Positions 22,948-36,052 are shown, counted from the stretch's first letter. The stretch is DNA of 64,000 nucleotides from Nymphaea colorata (GCF_008831285.2 NC_045139.1:19202354-19266353); one strand, 5' to 3'. Numbers and translations: made by a program. Notes: generated by a model not told the origin, from the letters alone.

Positions 22948-23833
22948 GATCCGTTGCCTCTGTTTCTGATGCTTTTGCTGAGCCTAAAGGAGAAGTTGTT
23001 TATAGCGCCGGCGGCGACGTCGACGGCGACGGCGACGGCGGTTGTAGGTGGCGCTTGTCTGTAAGAGCTTACAGATAGAGGTGAGATTGAAGATAGATCT
23101 CGTCCCCTTATCCTCTCATCTTTCCTCGGAAAGCCGCTGTGATCTGACAACCCTCCTCTGGCCAGCGAAGGAAGGCGGGGATGGGATCGGTGTTCCTTTC
23201 TTCGTGGCTATTTAATTCGATGCTGCTGTCCTTTTCAATGCGTATTATAAATTTGCATCCACTTCCCGATTCCCATAACAATGTTAATAACAGAAAAAAT
23301 TGGTATGCATCAGACAAAAACCCGACCTGACAAAAATGTTTTTAAACAAAATACGAACATTCTATTATGTTTATTAGTCCGGTTTAATTGAAGTTATTTA
23401 CAAGAAAAATACTTATTTTCTAGCATTACAAATTTGAGTTGCCGTCCATTTTTTGATTACTATAAGAGCAACTTGAATTTAAAAAATGAATGGCTTAGCG
23501 TATGGTTATCTTCGAAACATTATTAAAATCATATGTATATGGCTGGACTATGCAAAAAGCTACTTTATCAATCAATTATAAGTGGTTCACGTTTCCTTCC
23601 TGACCTAGTGGTGTGGGATGTGCCATTTACTCTTAATACTAATAAAATAATTTGAATTATTATTTCTACCTTCAAACATGTGCCAAAAATCAGAATAAGA
23701 AACCTTCGAAATTTGTCAAGATACGATCAAAATTTTTTGGCTAAGGTAGACCAATGTTTTAAATTTTAAATCTTAAACCAACATGTAAATGAGAAAATAG
23801 CTACATGTAACCACTTTATATTGGTATGTATGT

Positions 23834-24046
23834 GGAGGGGTGGAGTTAGGAATTTTTTATTAGAGCTTAGAAGGTTCAAACTATAATTTTAAAATTTTAA
23901 CAACAAATTTTTCATATAAGTTGAACTACAACTTTTAAATTTTATATATAAAATCTTGAATTTCTAAGGGGATGCCGTAGCCCCTTCCTCCGCACTTGTG
24001 TGTGGGCATTTGCCCACACGAGCCGGCACCTGCTTACGCCACTGTA
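23834..24046. mobile_element. Decayed MITE-like element, GGGGTGGAG family
   Basis: Starts GAGGGGTGGAGTTAGGAATT, shares ACTATAATTTTAAAATTTTAAC with the 7652 copy and ends near CCTGCTTACGCCACTG. A GATGCCGTAGCCCCTTCCTC block inside is the family's inner GGCC region. Confidence 0.45.
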
Positions 24047-24717
24047 GCAGATGTCAGAAGTCTAAGAAGGTAGGTCAGGTGGCTGTGCTGCAACCAGTGG
24101 GATCAATGGCAGAATTACCAAGTTTTATCTCTCAATTATGATTCATGGGTAGATTCAGTGGTTCACCGAACCAGAGCCACTAGAAGTTTTTTCATTTGCC
24201 CACTTCTTCTTTTTTCCTTCATTAGGTAGCCTTCCAATTTTCTGCAGTTTTCGTAATTCAGTAATTGTTTATGTTCTTTATTATTTGTGAGTAATTTTAA
24301 GTTTCCCTATTTCAGAAAAATATTTTATATATTTCCATTATTTTCTTAGAAACAAAATATAACAACAGTTTAAGCAGTTTGACAGTATATACATTTATAT
24401 CTCCTCCAAGTGCCTTTGTGGAAAAAATATCTTCTAGCTATTTCATTTGGATAAGAGATGAATCTGCTTCAGATCTCCTTGTTTTGGACTTTATCTCCAA
24501 AAATGAAACAGTCTACTTCTATATGCATGTGCAGGGCTACCAGATTACATTTTATATAGCTATGGGTCCATCATATAGGATTCTCAAATGTTAGAGAATA
24601 ATATTTTATCTATGTAAACTCACAACATGCCTCTGCTTGTATTTAGACACTGGTGTTGGTTTCTTAATATTTCAAGTGATTGAGTTTTCTATTGTCATAG
24701 TGTAGTCACCAATTATG

Positions 24718-24905
24718 AAGGGTAGAGCCAGAATTTTTTTTTATTGAATAATATTTTTAAAATTTGTACAGGGGGCCGGGGACGGGGCCAAACAAAAGTT
24801 TCAAAATTTTTATAAGGGTCAAATATCTTTCTTTTTTTTCCAATATGTGGCGGGGGACCATGGACCCTGCCCATTCCCTCTGCCCCTGCCAAGTCTGGAT
24901 GGACA
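24718..24905. mobile_element. Decayed MITE-like element, GGGGTGGAG family
   Basis: Starts GAAGGGTAGAGCCAGAATTT and has internal GGGGCCAAAC and GGGGGACCATGG blocks around A/T-rich sequence. The right end is not clear; another TIR element starts about 30 bases further on. Confidence 0.4.
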
Positions 24906-24931
24906 TGTCTTTGGACATGAGCCCCAATGAG

Positions 24932-25177
24932 CATAGTTGTAAACCCAGGACTCGATCTCGGATTGGCAAATGACCGGGCCACTGGGTCAACCAGTTAAAT
25001 TGTCCACTCAGTCGAATTTTAAAATAACCATAATGTAAAACACTAAAGCTGACCGAATCAGGCAAGCCAGGCTGAGTCAAGGGAGAGTCGGGCCAACCTT
25101 GACTCGTGGCCAGGTTTTGTAGTGATCAGAGCTGGCTCGGGGCGATTCGGGAGCCAACTGAGAGTTTGCCAACTATG
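24932..25177. mobile_element. TIR element with CATAGTTG termini
   Basis: The left end CATAGTTGTAAACCCAGGAC and the right end GTTTGCCAACTATG are inverted copies with mismatches (CATAGTTG exact). The interior is rich in GACTCGG/GAGTCGGGCC words. 246 bp, no coding capacity. Confidence 0.5.
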
Positions 25178-25458
25178 GTGACAAGATCCACACGCCTAAT
25201 GAGTCCTTGAAATGACATCAATATGTTATATAACCACCAACCATTATGACTGCTTTATTGAATATAAAGGCCCATTTGATGGCTCATAAATGTATCGTAG
25301 ACGATGAAACAAATTTCAAAATTTTAAATTTGGTCCTTGTTTATCAAATTAAGAATAAAAAGATGACCGTTGTGCAAATTTCTAAAAGATGTTTCGGTAA
25401 ACTTCACCCCATCCTAAAGGGGTGAGACAGAAATCCTAGACCCAAAAAATGTTTATTA

Positions 25459-25832
25459 GGGGTCGTTTGATGTATTGAAAATATGGAGTTAAAAAGAAGT
25501 TTTAAGAAACTTATTTCATGAGTTGAAGAAATGAAAACAAAATCCAGATTTTTAAAACCCCTTTGTGTTTGGTGGACTTGTGTAAGAAATAAATTTCTCA
25601 CTTTGATAGGAATGAAAGATTAAAAAAAAAAAAACTTTGATAGGAATGAAAGATTAAAAAAAAAAAAAAAGAACATTGGATTAAGCATTGCTTTAAGAGC
25701 CCAATGGTTATTTTTTTCATCCTCAAAACTAACCCAACGGTTACTTTTTTCATCCCAAGTTTGATGGGCAAGAAAAAATTTGAATTTTATTTTCAGTGCT
25801 ACAAGAAATATCATGCCCATCAAACTGAGCCC
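25459..25832. mobile_element. Tourist-like MITE with TTA target duplication
   Basis: The left end GGGGTCGTTTGATG and right end CATCAAACTGAGCCC are inverted repeats, flanked by TTA at 25456-25458 and 25833-25835. GGG...CCC ends with a 3 bp TTA duplication are the mark of PIF/Harbinger-type MITEs. A 34 bp tandem duplication lies inside (25601-25668). 374 bp, no coding capacity. Confidence 0.65.
25601..25668. repeat. Tandem duplication, 2 x 34 bp
   Basis: CTTTGATAGGAATGAAAGAT plus a poly-A run occurs at 25601 and 25635 with no base differences outside the A-run length. It lies inside the Tourist-like element. Confidence 0.85.
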
Positions 25833-26089
25833 TTAAAGCTGGAAATCGCCCATTATCGCTAAAAAGGGGGAAAAAAACTATATCAACGGTTGTTTCCATC
25901 AATTTCATCCCATGCTATCAAACTGTGAAAGATATTTGTAGGAATTTTATCCAATCACATCACATCACACACTCAGCAAAAATAAAATGGGAAGAAAATT
26001 TCTCATTCTTGATTCCTAGGAATATCTTTCCAAAAATTTAATTCCACCCATGAATCTCATATTCGAGGGAACTTGAAATCTATAGTTTT

Positions 26090-26212
26090 GTCAAATTGTG
26101 AATTTCAGTAGCTATGGATCTCAAATCCACGATGTAGTTTAAAAATCATGGATTTGAGATCCGATTTTGGCGGTGTAGACTTCAAAACCGTGGATCTGAA
26201 ACCCGGCCTAAG
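26090..26212. mobile_element. GATC-rich MITE-family fragment
   Basis: Contains GCTATGGATCTCAAATCCACG, ATCATGGATTTGAGATCCG and ACCGTGGATCTGAAACCC in alternating orientation, the same words as near 14594 and 48170. Terminal repeats are not intact. Confidence 0.4.
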
Positions 26213-26394
26213 AAAAACAACATTTTCGAAGAAGCTAGCAGAGACTTAATTTTGTGCCTCATCAAATACACTCATGTAGATCTAAAAAGTACTTGTTTGA
26301 ACAGGTGTGAGTTCTGTCTGTGCAGCCATGACTGCATTAGCTTTGTGGATGATTGAACAAGTTGGAAGTCCCAGCTTTCTTTGAAAACCCAAAT

Positions 26395-26760
26395 AGGGAT
26401 GCAAATAGATTGGATTTTGATCGAGACCAAACTATCTCAAAAAAATTGGATATGGAAAAAAAATAACATCCAATTAATAAATTAGATTTGGATTCCAGAA
26501 ATGACAATCTATTGGATTTAGATTCGGACATAATTTCAAATAAATTTTCTATGTTCAATATTCATATGTTTTGGGTATCGGTTCTTGACATAATAGAATG
26601 ATTGGGTTGCATATTTAAAAGTCAAATTTGAATTCGGATGTGAAAATAAAAGTCTGGTTTGAATAGGATTGAGATCATGAATTTAAAAATCAGATTTAAA
26701 TACATGATGATTTTCTTTCCATTCATATTCAACTCCAAATGTGAGAACATCTAATAAAGC
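26395..26760. repeat. Dispersed repeat, same family as 20486 and 44193
   Basis: Begins AGGGATGCAAATAGATTGGATT and continues with TTCATATGTTTTGGGTATCGG, TTTAAAAGTCAAATTTGAATTC; the order of words parallels the 44193 copy. No coding potential. Confidence 0.45.
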
Positions 26761-27514
26761 GAAACAATAAAGCATACATCTTATTTGAATCTAACTTGTT
26801 TCTGGATGACCGAGGTTTCCCGCCACTCAAAAGAAGACCGAAGCCCTTCTGCCATGCTTCAGCTTGCTTGTCGGCGGCTCCCTTTTACAACACACAGGGT
26901 TGATGCAATAGGAATTTATCTTATGGCTTTCTGCAATGTCCACAACTGTCTCTTCAACTTATGATATCTCTCTACCTACTTCAAGTGACTATGGCTGCAA
27001 TTGATTCATTAGTGAATAGGGCTTTGCCAAGGTCGGATAAGGATCCATTCAAAGTGCCTAGAAAACCACTTGCGTCCCTATTTAGATTGATCACGCATCA
27101 ATCAAAAGTAGCAAAAACCAAGTTTGCAAATTTTCTACCAGGCTATTTTTTATTTTTGTATTTAAAAATGAAGTAGTAAACGTTTTAATTATTAAAAAAA
27201 ACCCAAAAAAAGTTTATTTATTTCCACAGCCCTCTCGCCTTTCCACTGATGGGGTTTCAAATCCAAGGTAAATAAACAATTAAATATAGCCTCAATTAAG
27301 GAGCTTCGCCTGAGATTGGTGAGCTTAAGGTGCAACAATGGGATGGTTAAGCCTTCAAGTCTCGATGCGGTCATAGCAAATGGGTCGTGCTAAAAGCGCG
27401 TAGCATTGCAATCAGCAGACAATGCCGTTGATTTTGACTATAATTGAATACCGTCAATCACGGATTCCTTGTGCATCCTCACAAAATACGGGATCCCAAG
27501 TTTAATCATCTTCA

Positions 27515-27518
<4 letters not shown>

Positions 27519-27605
<87 letters not shown>
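27519..27605. repeat. Long (TA)n microsatellite
   Basis: About 43 uninterrupted TA units, the longest in the window; likely polymorphic. Confidence 0.95.
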
Positions 27606-27607
<2 letters not shown>

Positions 27608-28827
27608 CTTCCAGTCACCTTGAACTCAGCCTAATCACGAATGTTTGATTCATTGCATCGAGTAGATGATCAAAACACACACCAAACCCAGACATACATA
27701 CACTGAAACATATGGAATAGGTGTATTTTGCTCTTATATATATATATATGAATGTGATATATATATATATAAAAGATTCATTGCTTTTTTAGATATTCAC
27801 ATGTTTGGATTTGAATTAGATTTTAGATGTATTTATATTCAAATTAGATTTTAGATGCATGTCATTGGATGAGAATCCACTGGTAAAACCATTGCAATAG
27901 GTGTATTTTGCTGGACGCTGGGCTTGTTAAAGCTTTTAGCAGCAGTTTTTTTTTTTAAAAAAAAAAAAATTCCACAGCAGAGTTTTAAAAGACGTCCAAC
28001 ATATGCCAGTTATGTTATATATATATATATATATATATAAGATCTTGCTAGTTGCCTTCCTTTGGTTATCCAAAATCATTAGCTCACTCATAAGAGCTGC
28101 CTTATGGGTCATCATAGTTGACAATTGAGAGGAAAACAAGAATAAAAATGTCATGATATTTTCATTATTTAGTATTATTTGACATCATTATTTGCTTCTT
28201 AATTGTCTTAATTATAATAGTTGAGACTGAGGTGGATGACTTTGGATTATTATATACATAAGAGAGAAACAGAGCTGGTTCACTTAATTCCAAAAACCAT
28301 GGGCTCACATCGTCACCCTTAACTAGAGGAGCGTCAATCGTGGGCCGAACAACTGGGAGGCACACCCGTCGAGAGTTTCCACATGAGACAAGAGCACAGG
28401 TTGCCTCTCCCCAGCTAACAAGCTTCCACCAGTTTTCGGCAATAATGGCCGCTGGTCGCCTTGCATGCAAAGGCAACACTAACCAAAAAAGAAAAGAGGA
28501 AATGGCATGTTTTTCTTGAGATGGAAGCAAAAAAGAAGCCGGCCGTGTGGTCGCCGATCGAGCGTTCTTTCGTTTGCACATGAAGCAGCTGCGGGCTGTG
28601 GACGTCAAGGCATGATTGCAGCGCAAGCCAACAAAACCTCCTTATACGGCAACCCCATGTGATCCCAATACGTGGAAAATAAAAAAAAAAAACAATAATA
28701 ATAAAGTAAATAATATTGCATTTTTCATTTAATTTCTAACCCCCCCAATTTCTTCTCTTCTGTTTTTTCCACTAGCTCTAGCGTTATTTTCCACAACCTA
28801 GCTGAAAAAGTGAGATAAAAAATTTTA

Positions 28828-28986
28828 GGGCCTTGTTTGGTAATAGTAATCCTTACTTTGTTACTGCATGGTGAATCTACTTTTGATAAAATGAGAAGGT
28901 ATAAAGAATACTATACCAAGTGTGCTTCATTTTCTATGACAGATTTATAAGACAATAACAATATGTTACTATTGTCAAACAGCTCC
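28828..28986. mobile_element. Small TIR MITE
   Basis: The left end GGGCCTTGTTTGGTAATAGT pairs with the inverse of the right end (GGAGCTGTTTGACAATAGTA); the outside bases are TTTA on both sides. 159 bp, non-coding. Confidence 0.55.
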
Positions 28987-31900
28987 TTTATAACATCAAA
29001 AAGATGGTTCGAAAGGACTTTATTTACTCGACAACATAAAACTCCAAAGCAAATAATACAAAGTCTATGCCAAGTTGCGAACTTCAACAACCTACACAGA
29101 TAGTTGATGCCAGCGGAAATCAAATCAGCAACTCAAACTCCTTAGGTCTTAAGCCCTACCGGTTCAACAAGCAATGGACAGGCGCTTTGGTTTTACCTCA
29201 CTAGCTGCCTGCCCTATTGTTAATAATACAAAACACCAATGTGTTTGTTCACATAATTTCTCAAGGACTTGTCTGCTCTCGTCATCTTCTTTTTTTTTTA
29301 AAAAAAAAAGAAAAAGAAAAATTATAAACTTTATGGTTATTATCACAGGCTTTATCTGATAGTTTGTTTTAAATGTGAAAGTCGATTCTGCAATTATTTT
29401 CTTTGTTATGAATACGGCAGCTAGAGTGAGGCATGTCTCCGGCCTTAGCCTCTTCCTGGCCGACGGTTCCCGCCGCTTTTCCGACACTATCTACGTGATT
29501 AGACGCTGTAGCACCGATTTCCCGACACCACGTATGCCATTGCATGTGCTCGCAATCGTTTGAATTTATTTAGGGTTCCAAATGAGAAGACGTAGCTCAC
29601 AGGCATGGAAAAAGAAATAAATGTGATGAACATTGTTAAATTATAAAATAAATATTTTCACTAAATTTCAAACTCTAAAAACATTTATATATAAGAAAAC
29701 TATATCATAACGAAGTTTATATATCTAAATAAAGTAGATTTTATAGACTGGTGTGAGCAATTAGCCCGCAATAGCGGCACCACTGCTATTGCTCTTACAA
29801 TAGTTCAGGTCTGTTCTTCCTTCAAAAATGAGCGCACCAACTTTTTTGGAAAAATAGTAAACAAAATAAAATTTTAAAATTGCGAAAGTGATTCACTCAC
29901 ACGCTTAATAATAAACTTTCCGTGTCAGTACAAAAGGGTAGATGCCAAACAAAGGTAAGAGCTTTAGAATCGCATCTAGCCCCCGTGTTACTCTAGTCAT
30001 CACATCGGCCGTTGTTGTAAAAATGGAACGAACACGAGAAAGTAAATCCCGTGATTAACTTTTCTTTCTTTTTGAACTTTTAATGCTCGCCTTTCTTGAC
30101 TGATGAACGCATCTAAAATTGTAGCTTCTTATTTGGGGTTGGCACAAACAATAGACAGCCTCGGGCGGGTGAATAGGTAGTGTTTGTTTCAAATTCTCAC
30201 CGTATAATTCTTTGTATTGTGAAAGCGAAGTTGAATACATTGATATGTAAGTTGAAGCATAACAAGAGTACACAGTTCTGAATCTTGATGAGATAAAGGA
30301 AAAAAAGAAGGAAAATGCTCTTTAATTATTCCACTTAGATGCATTGGCAATGGAACTTCTGGTTCAAAACAAAAGAAAGAGATAAAAGCATAGTCTTTTT
30401 TTTGTCATCTAATTTCAAAAAGTTTTTTAAAAATCAAATTCCTTTGTGCTACCATTATGACTAAAAGCTTGTTTTTTATTGACTTCCATAACAACTTTCA
30501 TTTTGCCATGAATCCACATATGGGCAATTGTTCACATAGTCTCACATGTTATATTTAATCATATATTAGTGTCATTAATTATTTGTATATACATAGATAT
30601 AGCACTTTATAAATACCAGACCAATAAGATAAAGGAAAAAAAATCTTATTTCTTAATTTTGTATTAAAAAATATTGTAAACAAAACATGAACATCAATGT
30701 AAATAATGTTTTAATTAAAGTGGCTTTTGTAAAAAAATGATTTTTCTACTCAAAATTTAGATGCAATAAGACCTTTCGTTTTTTTATTATTCAAAAAATA
30801 TAATTAAAGTAAATAAAAGAGACAAACTTAATATATGTTCACTAAAAATATTGCATCTGGCTAGCTGCGCACGCTTAGAACTTAAGTATTCAAAATTGTA
30901 CTTTAAAAAATTGTCTTGACATGATAGCAAAAGATACCTTTGAAATATATATCTGCCAGATGCATAATACTATTAGATGACTAAAAATTATAAAATTTTA
31001 TTTTAAAAACATGGTTTATAATGCAGCAGTTGTTTCAACATTTAATAATATTTTGTAATTTTTATCCAATAGAATAAAGAAACTTCATATCTTTTTCAAG
31101 GAGTGGGTTGTCCACATTTGACTCACCCATAAATAATGCATTTTCACATGATGGGTAAATATTTTTTTTTAAAAAAAACGTCCTCAAAAGCACCATAAAC
31201 GGCCATTAAAGGCATTTTTTTTCTCTCACATATTTTTCTCATTTTTATCAAGGCAAAATTTTCGCTATTTTCAACTCATGATTTTCAGTTAATTAAACAA
31301 AGAAAGAATTGTACTTGTTATTTTCTTATCGATCAAACACGGCAGAACTTTTCCTAAAAAAATGTTCGTTCAGGACAAAACTTTCGCCTGTATCAAAAAT
31401 TGGATCTACGAAAGAAACCCCCTTGAAGCTACCTGGCTAGCTACGCGACTTGACGATCTTCGAGTGCAAGAATGTCAAGGACGGCGAGGTAAATAGACTC
31501 CTTGTTTTTTATCAATTCCTTTTAAGGTGGTATGGCATCCCAAGCTGTACTGGCAACTATAGAATATATATATTTTTTTGTTAAAAAGGAATTTTCAGTA
31601 TAGCTACTATTCAAGCCGATTTTTGTCGAATAATTACAGTAAAAAATTAGTTACCATATATTTAAAGTGTCGGATGTTAGCATAAATCGGTCAATAAATG
31701 CATGATATTAACGACAACAATCATAAGACATCCGAATGATGAAATCCAACCGTAAGACATTCGATTTATTTTCATATATGTTGGAGGCAATTTTCTGGAG
31801 AAAAAAGGTGGTCGGTACACATGGAGAGGAGGAGAGGGGGTCAACAGTGGAAAGGGAGTCAGTTAGGTCATGCGCCTGAGAAGCTCAACCGTTTTCATAC

Positions 31901-32018
31901 TGCAGAAAGGAAGAGAGAGATTGGTACACATTCACTCGTGTGAAGACACTGTTCGCAATCCTTCCCCACATTTTATGCTTCATTTCTGATTGTTCCTGAG
32001 GGAGAGGGAGAGAGATTG
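28987..32018. other. AT-rich intergenic region upstream of the WOX gene
   Basis: No gene is supported. A short GC-richer open stretch at 29400-29565 (+) and an exon-like GC patch at about 31440-31490 ending in GAG|GTAAAT have no recognisable product. The last 150 bases, with purine-rich GAGGGAGAGGGAGAGAGA just before the ATG, are probably the WOX promoter and leader. Confidence 0.45.
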
Positions 32019-35000
32019 ATGGGTGGGAGGAATGGTGGCAGAATGGAAGGGGAAGAGCTTAAACAGCAGCAGAATGGCGGTGGTGTTGGCGGAAATGCGG
32101 GGTTGTACGTGAAGGTGATGACGGATGAGCAAATGGAGCTGCTGAGGCGCCAAATCTCCGTCTACGCCACCATCTGCGAGCAACTGGTGGAGATGCACAA
32201 GGCCAGCACTGCCCAACAGGATTCTGTTGCCGGTGGGCCTTGCAACTCTCTTTTCTTTTTATTATTACGTTTTTGCTTGCTACGATTTCTTGTCTGCTGG
32301 GATAAGCGTTCAGACGGCGCTTGCTTGTTCTGTTTTCGTTAGATTTTCGACTTTGGTGGCTGTCTTTTGGGGGTTTGAGGGATAATTGAATGCTAATTCG
32401 TGTTTCCTTTTGGGCCACATCGTTACCAATCTTGTTTAGAAGACACCATTTCAATTCTCTCCTTCTGTTTTTTTTCCTGTTTTTGGTTGGTGGTGTTGGA
32501 GATGGAGCAAGACTTAATGCGGGTTTTGTCTTGTTATGGGTTCGTAAAATTTGATTTCAAGTCAAGATTATGATGTCTTCTTTGTTCAAAACGTTATTCT
32601 CATCACCTATAGCCTGTTTTTCCGGCTTCTTTTCAGGCTATGCATCCATAAGCTCTGTTGCATTTATGAGTGGCAAATTGGTTAACTTTTTTTTTTTCTT
32701 TTTTTCAGGGGAATCCTGTTATTTCTGTAACTTCTTTTTGGTTGTCAGGCTAAAGTGTGCTTATCGGTAATTGGGTAGACGGTAAGCATATGTCCTAATA
32801 GAGTTGGTTGTTTTATTTTTTGGATCATTGGTGTCTTCCACCTCCTACAAGGCTGCAAATCATTTGAAGCCCTTCACCTGAAGTTGGCAGAGTTGATTTC
32901 ACGAGAAAATTTTTACTAGTTTTTGATAATTAACCAATGTGCATCTGCAAGATATTTGATGTTCCTTGCCCCTTCAACCCTTGTGGAACAATGTCGTGCA
33001 TTTTGAATCGGCCATAGCACAAATATTCGACATTCCACAACCGTTGACTGGAAAAATCCTCCATTCAATTTATGAAGCAAAATAGTCTGGGGTGTTATTT
33101 ATGGTACTTGAATACTGATTGTTGAAAAGTTCGTTTTGGCAATAATTATGAGCACCTCACCTTCTAATAGGTTAGAAAGAAACTGACTAAATTTATGATA
33201 TTTTAGGACATTGTGAAGAGTCTCTATTGCATTTTCTGAGAATCAAAAGTAAGAGCATAGTTGTGGTGTTCTACCTTCTTTGATTCTCTCATTTGCTGAT
33301 GAAGCTGCACTCTTGATGCATGCTGTTGCGTATTTATTTAGTCCAGAGATCTGAAACGACATTTCTCTCAAAGATCTAGGTGCTGCAGAACGGAACCTTT
33401 TCTAGGGTGAGATTGATGAGCATTCAGAGATGTTGACAACTAAAGGTAGAAAATGGGAGGCTAATTTCTATGTGAGGAAAACAGAAAAACTGAAAGCTAA
33501 TTTAGTGTATTGAAGGTGTAAATTGGTAATACTTGTAGGGCACATGCACACACTATGACATTTTTTCTTTCCTATCAAACTTTTATGTCAGCAAAAATAA
33601 ATTAGGAGGGCGTTCTCTTTTTAACTCATTTACAGCCTTCAACTGTCTTAAGTTTGAGGCCCTGTTTAGGAAATGGATTGTATTGGTCTGTGACTCTGCA
33701 AGTGGTTGCATCATCCGTAAATTGCAGCAGATGTCCTTCACCATACATCAATTGAATTTATCTGTGTATTTCACTTGCGTTTTCAACTGAATGGAGTGTG
33801 CTCATGGTCGAGGGTCATATGTCCCACGTACTCTTTTAAAACTATTTATTGAATCATTGTTGATGTTTATCTGCCACACATATTTGCAGTTTTTCGGAGT
33901 AGAAGAATGTTCTGTTCCATGCTGTTCTGGGCAAGAAGTATAGATGCCTGTAGCTTGTTCTGAATTACATTAACAAAGTTCTGGAAACAGAGATGATGAT
34001 ATATGTGCAGAGAACGGAGAGTCTGCATGGCGTGACGAGAGTAACTAGTTGCAGGGGTTGCAGGGATAACAATCTTCTGATTATGTATTGCAGTAAAAAT
34101 ATGATAACAGCAAAATCATGCAAAAATAAATGAGGAAGCATCCTGAATTTGTTGGTCTTCTGTTTCCAACTTATTAGCACGAATCTTCTATTTGAATAGA
34201 TTGCATGGTTCAGGACATCTCTTAGTCTTCAACTGCGTGAGAAAATTAATGTCAGCCGTTGACCAGTTGTGCTGAGTTTTATGTCCAAGTTCTTAGGAGT
34301 CATGTGAATATTTATAAAACCATTCTGTTGTTGGTCTAAATGGGATGGTGGTTTGTCTGTTTCTTGTGCTTGTGTGGCTGTTTCATGTCAGCTTTTGCTT
34401 TATTAACTCTGACTTGATTGGCACCGAGGGGAAAGAACCAGGGAGAACAGTTTACCTGGTTCTCTATCCAAGGTCGAGTGCACTCGGTACTCTGTACTCA
34501 TGGCTCTTCCAGAATTGGGAAATGAGGACCTCCTCAAGGATAGCCTGTCCTGCTCCTGGCAGTAGTGGACATTTCAACCCGTATGCCTGGATGCATGGCC
34601 ACTGGCTGGCCTTCTCATAGGCCTTTCACTTGCTGAGGCCGAAGGGGTCATCACATGTGCTTGGCCCTATCCTTCTCAGGGTGGAGGGATGCAGCTCATG
34701 GGGTGAAGGAGGGTGGGATCCTGGAAGATGTAATAGGAGTCCGGAGACATGGCTCAGCCTGTTGAAGTTGACTGTTGAAAAGAACCATAGTGAAGTTGTT
34801 TTTGGCTGGATATTCTAGCTGATGGTCAGTAGGACTCCAATAGCTTTTGCCAAGGATATTCTTCAATACATAATTTTTTTATGGATGTCTCTTACTTCTG
34901 TGTTTATTTATTATAAATAATGCTTTTAAGCATGTTTTCAATTTCCTGCTTGCTGATGCCTCACCTAGTCTATCAGAATCTCTTTTCTCGTGGAGTATAA

Positions 35001-36052
35001 ACTCTCTAACACCCTTTGACAGTATATCAGTTACCTTAGTACTCCCTCCCCCAAAATATTATTCTAGTTTTTGTATGTTTCAGGAATGAGGCTGGGTAAC
35101 ATTTATGCGGACCCATCAATGGCAGCTGCTGGCCACAAAGTCACCACAAGACAACGTTGGACACCAAGCCAAATGCAGCTTCAAATTCTCGAGAGTATCT
35201 TTGAACAGGGAAATGGAACACCAAGCAAGCAAAAAATAAAAGAGATCACTGCAGAACTATCGCAACATGGACCAATTTCAGAAACTAATGTGTATAATTG
35301 GTTCCAGAACAGGAGAGCACGGTCAAAGAGAAAGCAGCAGGGGACTTCAGCAAACATCGAATCAGAAGTGGATACAGAAGTAGAATCACCACAGGAAAAG
35401 AGAAGTAAGGCTGAAAACATCAATTTCCCAGAGAACCCAGCTTTGCATGTGGATGGCTTGAGCTTTCGGGGTCAAGAAGTTAGCTCCTACATGCGCTCCA
35501 TGGACCCACAACCCAGCAAAATGCTGCATATGCAGTCTAATGATGATTCCAAATCATCTGGAAATTTGACTCCCTTTTCCTTCTTGGAGAACATGCTGAC
35601 AAATCCAAGTATGTCCTGTTATTTATATGGTCTGTATAGACTTGCACCTCAGAGTTTTCTTTCCATCCATTTGCTACGCCAAGTTAATGGATAAATGTCT
35701 ACCACCTTGGCCTAGTTGTTTGTCATAGTAATGACAAGATGAAGGATGGGATGCTCATAATATCTTCAAATGCTTGTTCTCAATGAACAGACCTTGAACT
35801 ATCTCGAACAAACAAACGTTGAGATTTTTATCTTCTTCCCCTCTTTAAAAATCTACTTTCTCCATGATTCTCAGCCTTTTCCTGTGAAACCTTTGGTGTT
35901 TCGAAGATGCTTATTTCCATTCCCTTACAGATTTGCATCTGTCTAAGTTGTAGTTCTTGAATGCAGGGATGGAGCACCTTATGGGAAAGATGGAAGGTCC
36001 AGCAAGCTTTAACCCGTTTCACGGAAATGAAGGTTTCGACATGATTGGTTAA
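32019..36052 (+). CDS. WOX13: WUSCHEL-related homeobox protein, WOX13 clade (3 exons, 274 aa)
   Basis: Exons are 32019-32232, 35084-35608 and 35967-36052; GT-AG introns, frame continuous, 825 bases with stop. Residues 34-61 ([20 protein letters not shown]...) are the conserved N-terminal block of the WOX10/13/14 ancient clade. The homeodomain spans about residues 92-156, with [15 protein letters not shown], the WOX-type enlarged loop and helix-3 motif [16 protein letters not shown] (140-155). The C-terminus ends [10 protein letters not shown]; there is no canonical WUS box, as expected for this clade. Arabidopsis WOX13 is 268 aa, close to this. It is a nuclear DNA-binding regulator with roles in fruit, root and regeneration in model plants. 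Intron 1 is about 2.85 kb. ATG 32019 is the first in-frame methionine. Confidence 0.93.

Larger units (their letters stand above)
22948..28827. other. Repeat-rich intergenic region, no supported gene
   Basis: The first 300 bases are the upstream region and GC-rich leader of SSL copy 2, including a (GGCGAC)n-like stretch near 23000-23040. The remainder is AT-rich DNA holding several MITE-like elements and a long (TA)n run. A frame at 28165-28626 (-) is moderately GC-rich but lacks domain similarity. Confidence 0.5.

Noticed and set aside
28165-28626. 153-codon frame on the minus strand
   Set aside because: Moderate GC but no recognisable motif, no conserved-looking blocks and no clear splice partners.
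34345-34620. Open frame inside WOX intron 1 as a separate gene
   Set aside because: No domain and no promoter features; it is kept only as a note on a GC-richer intronic island.
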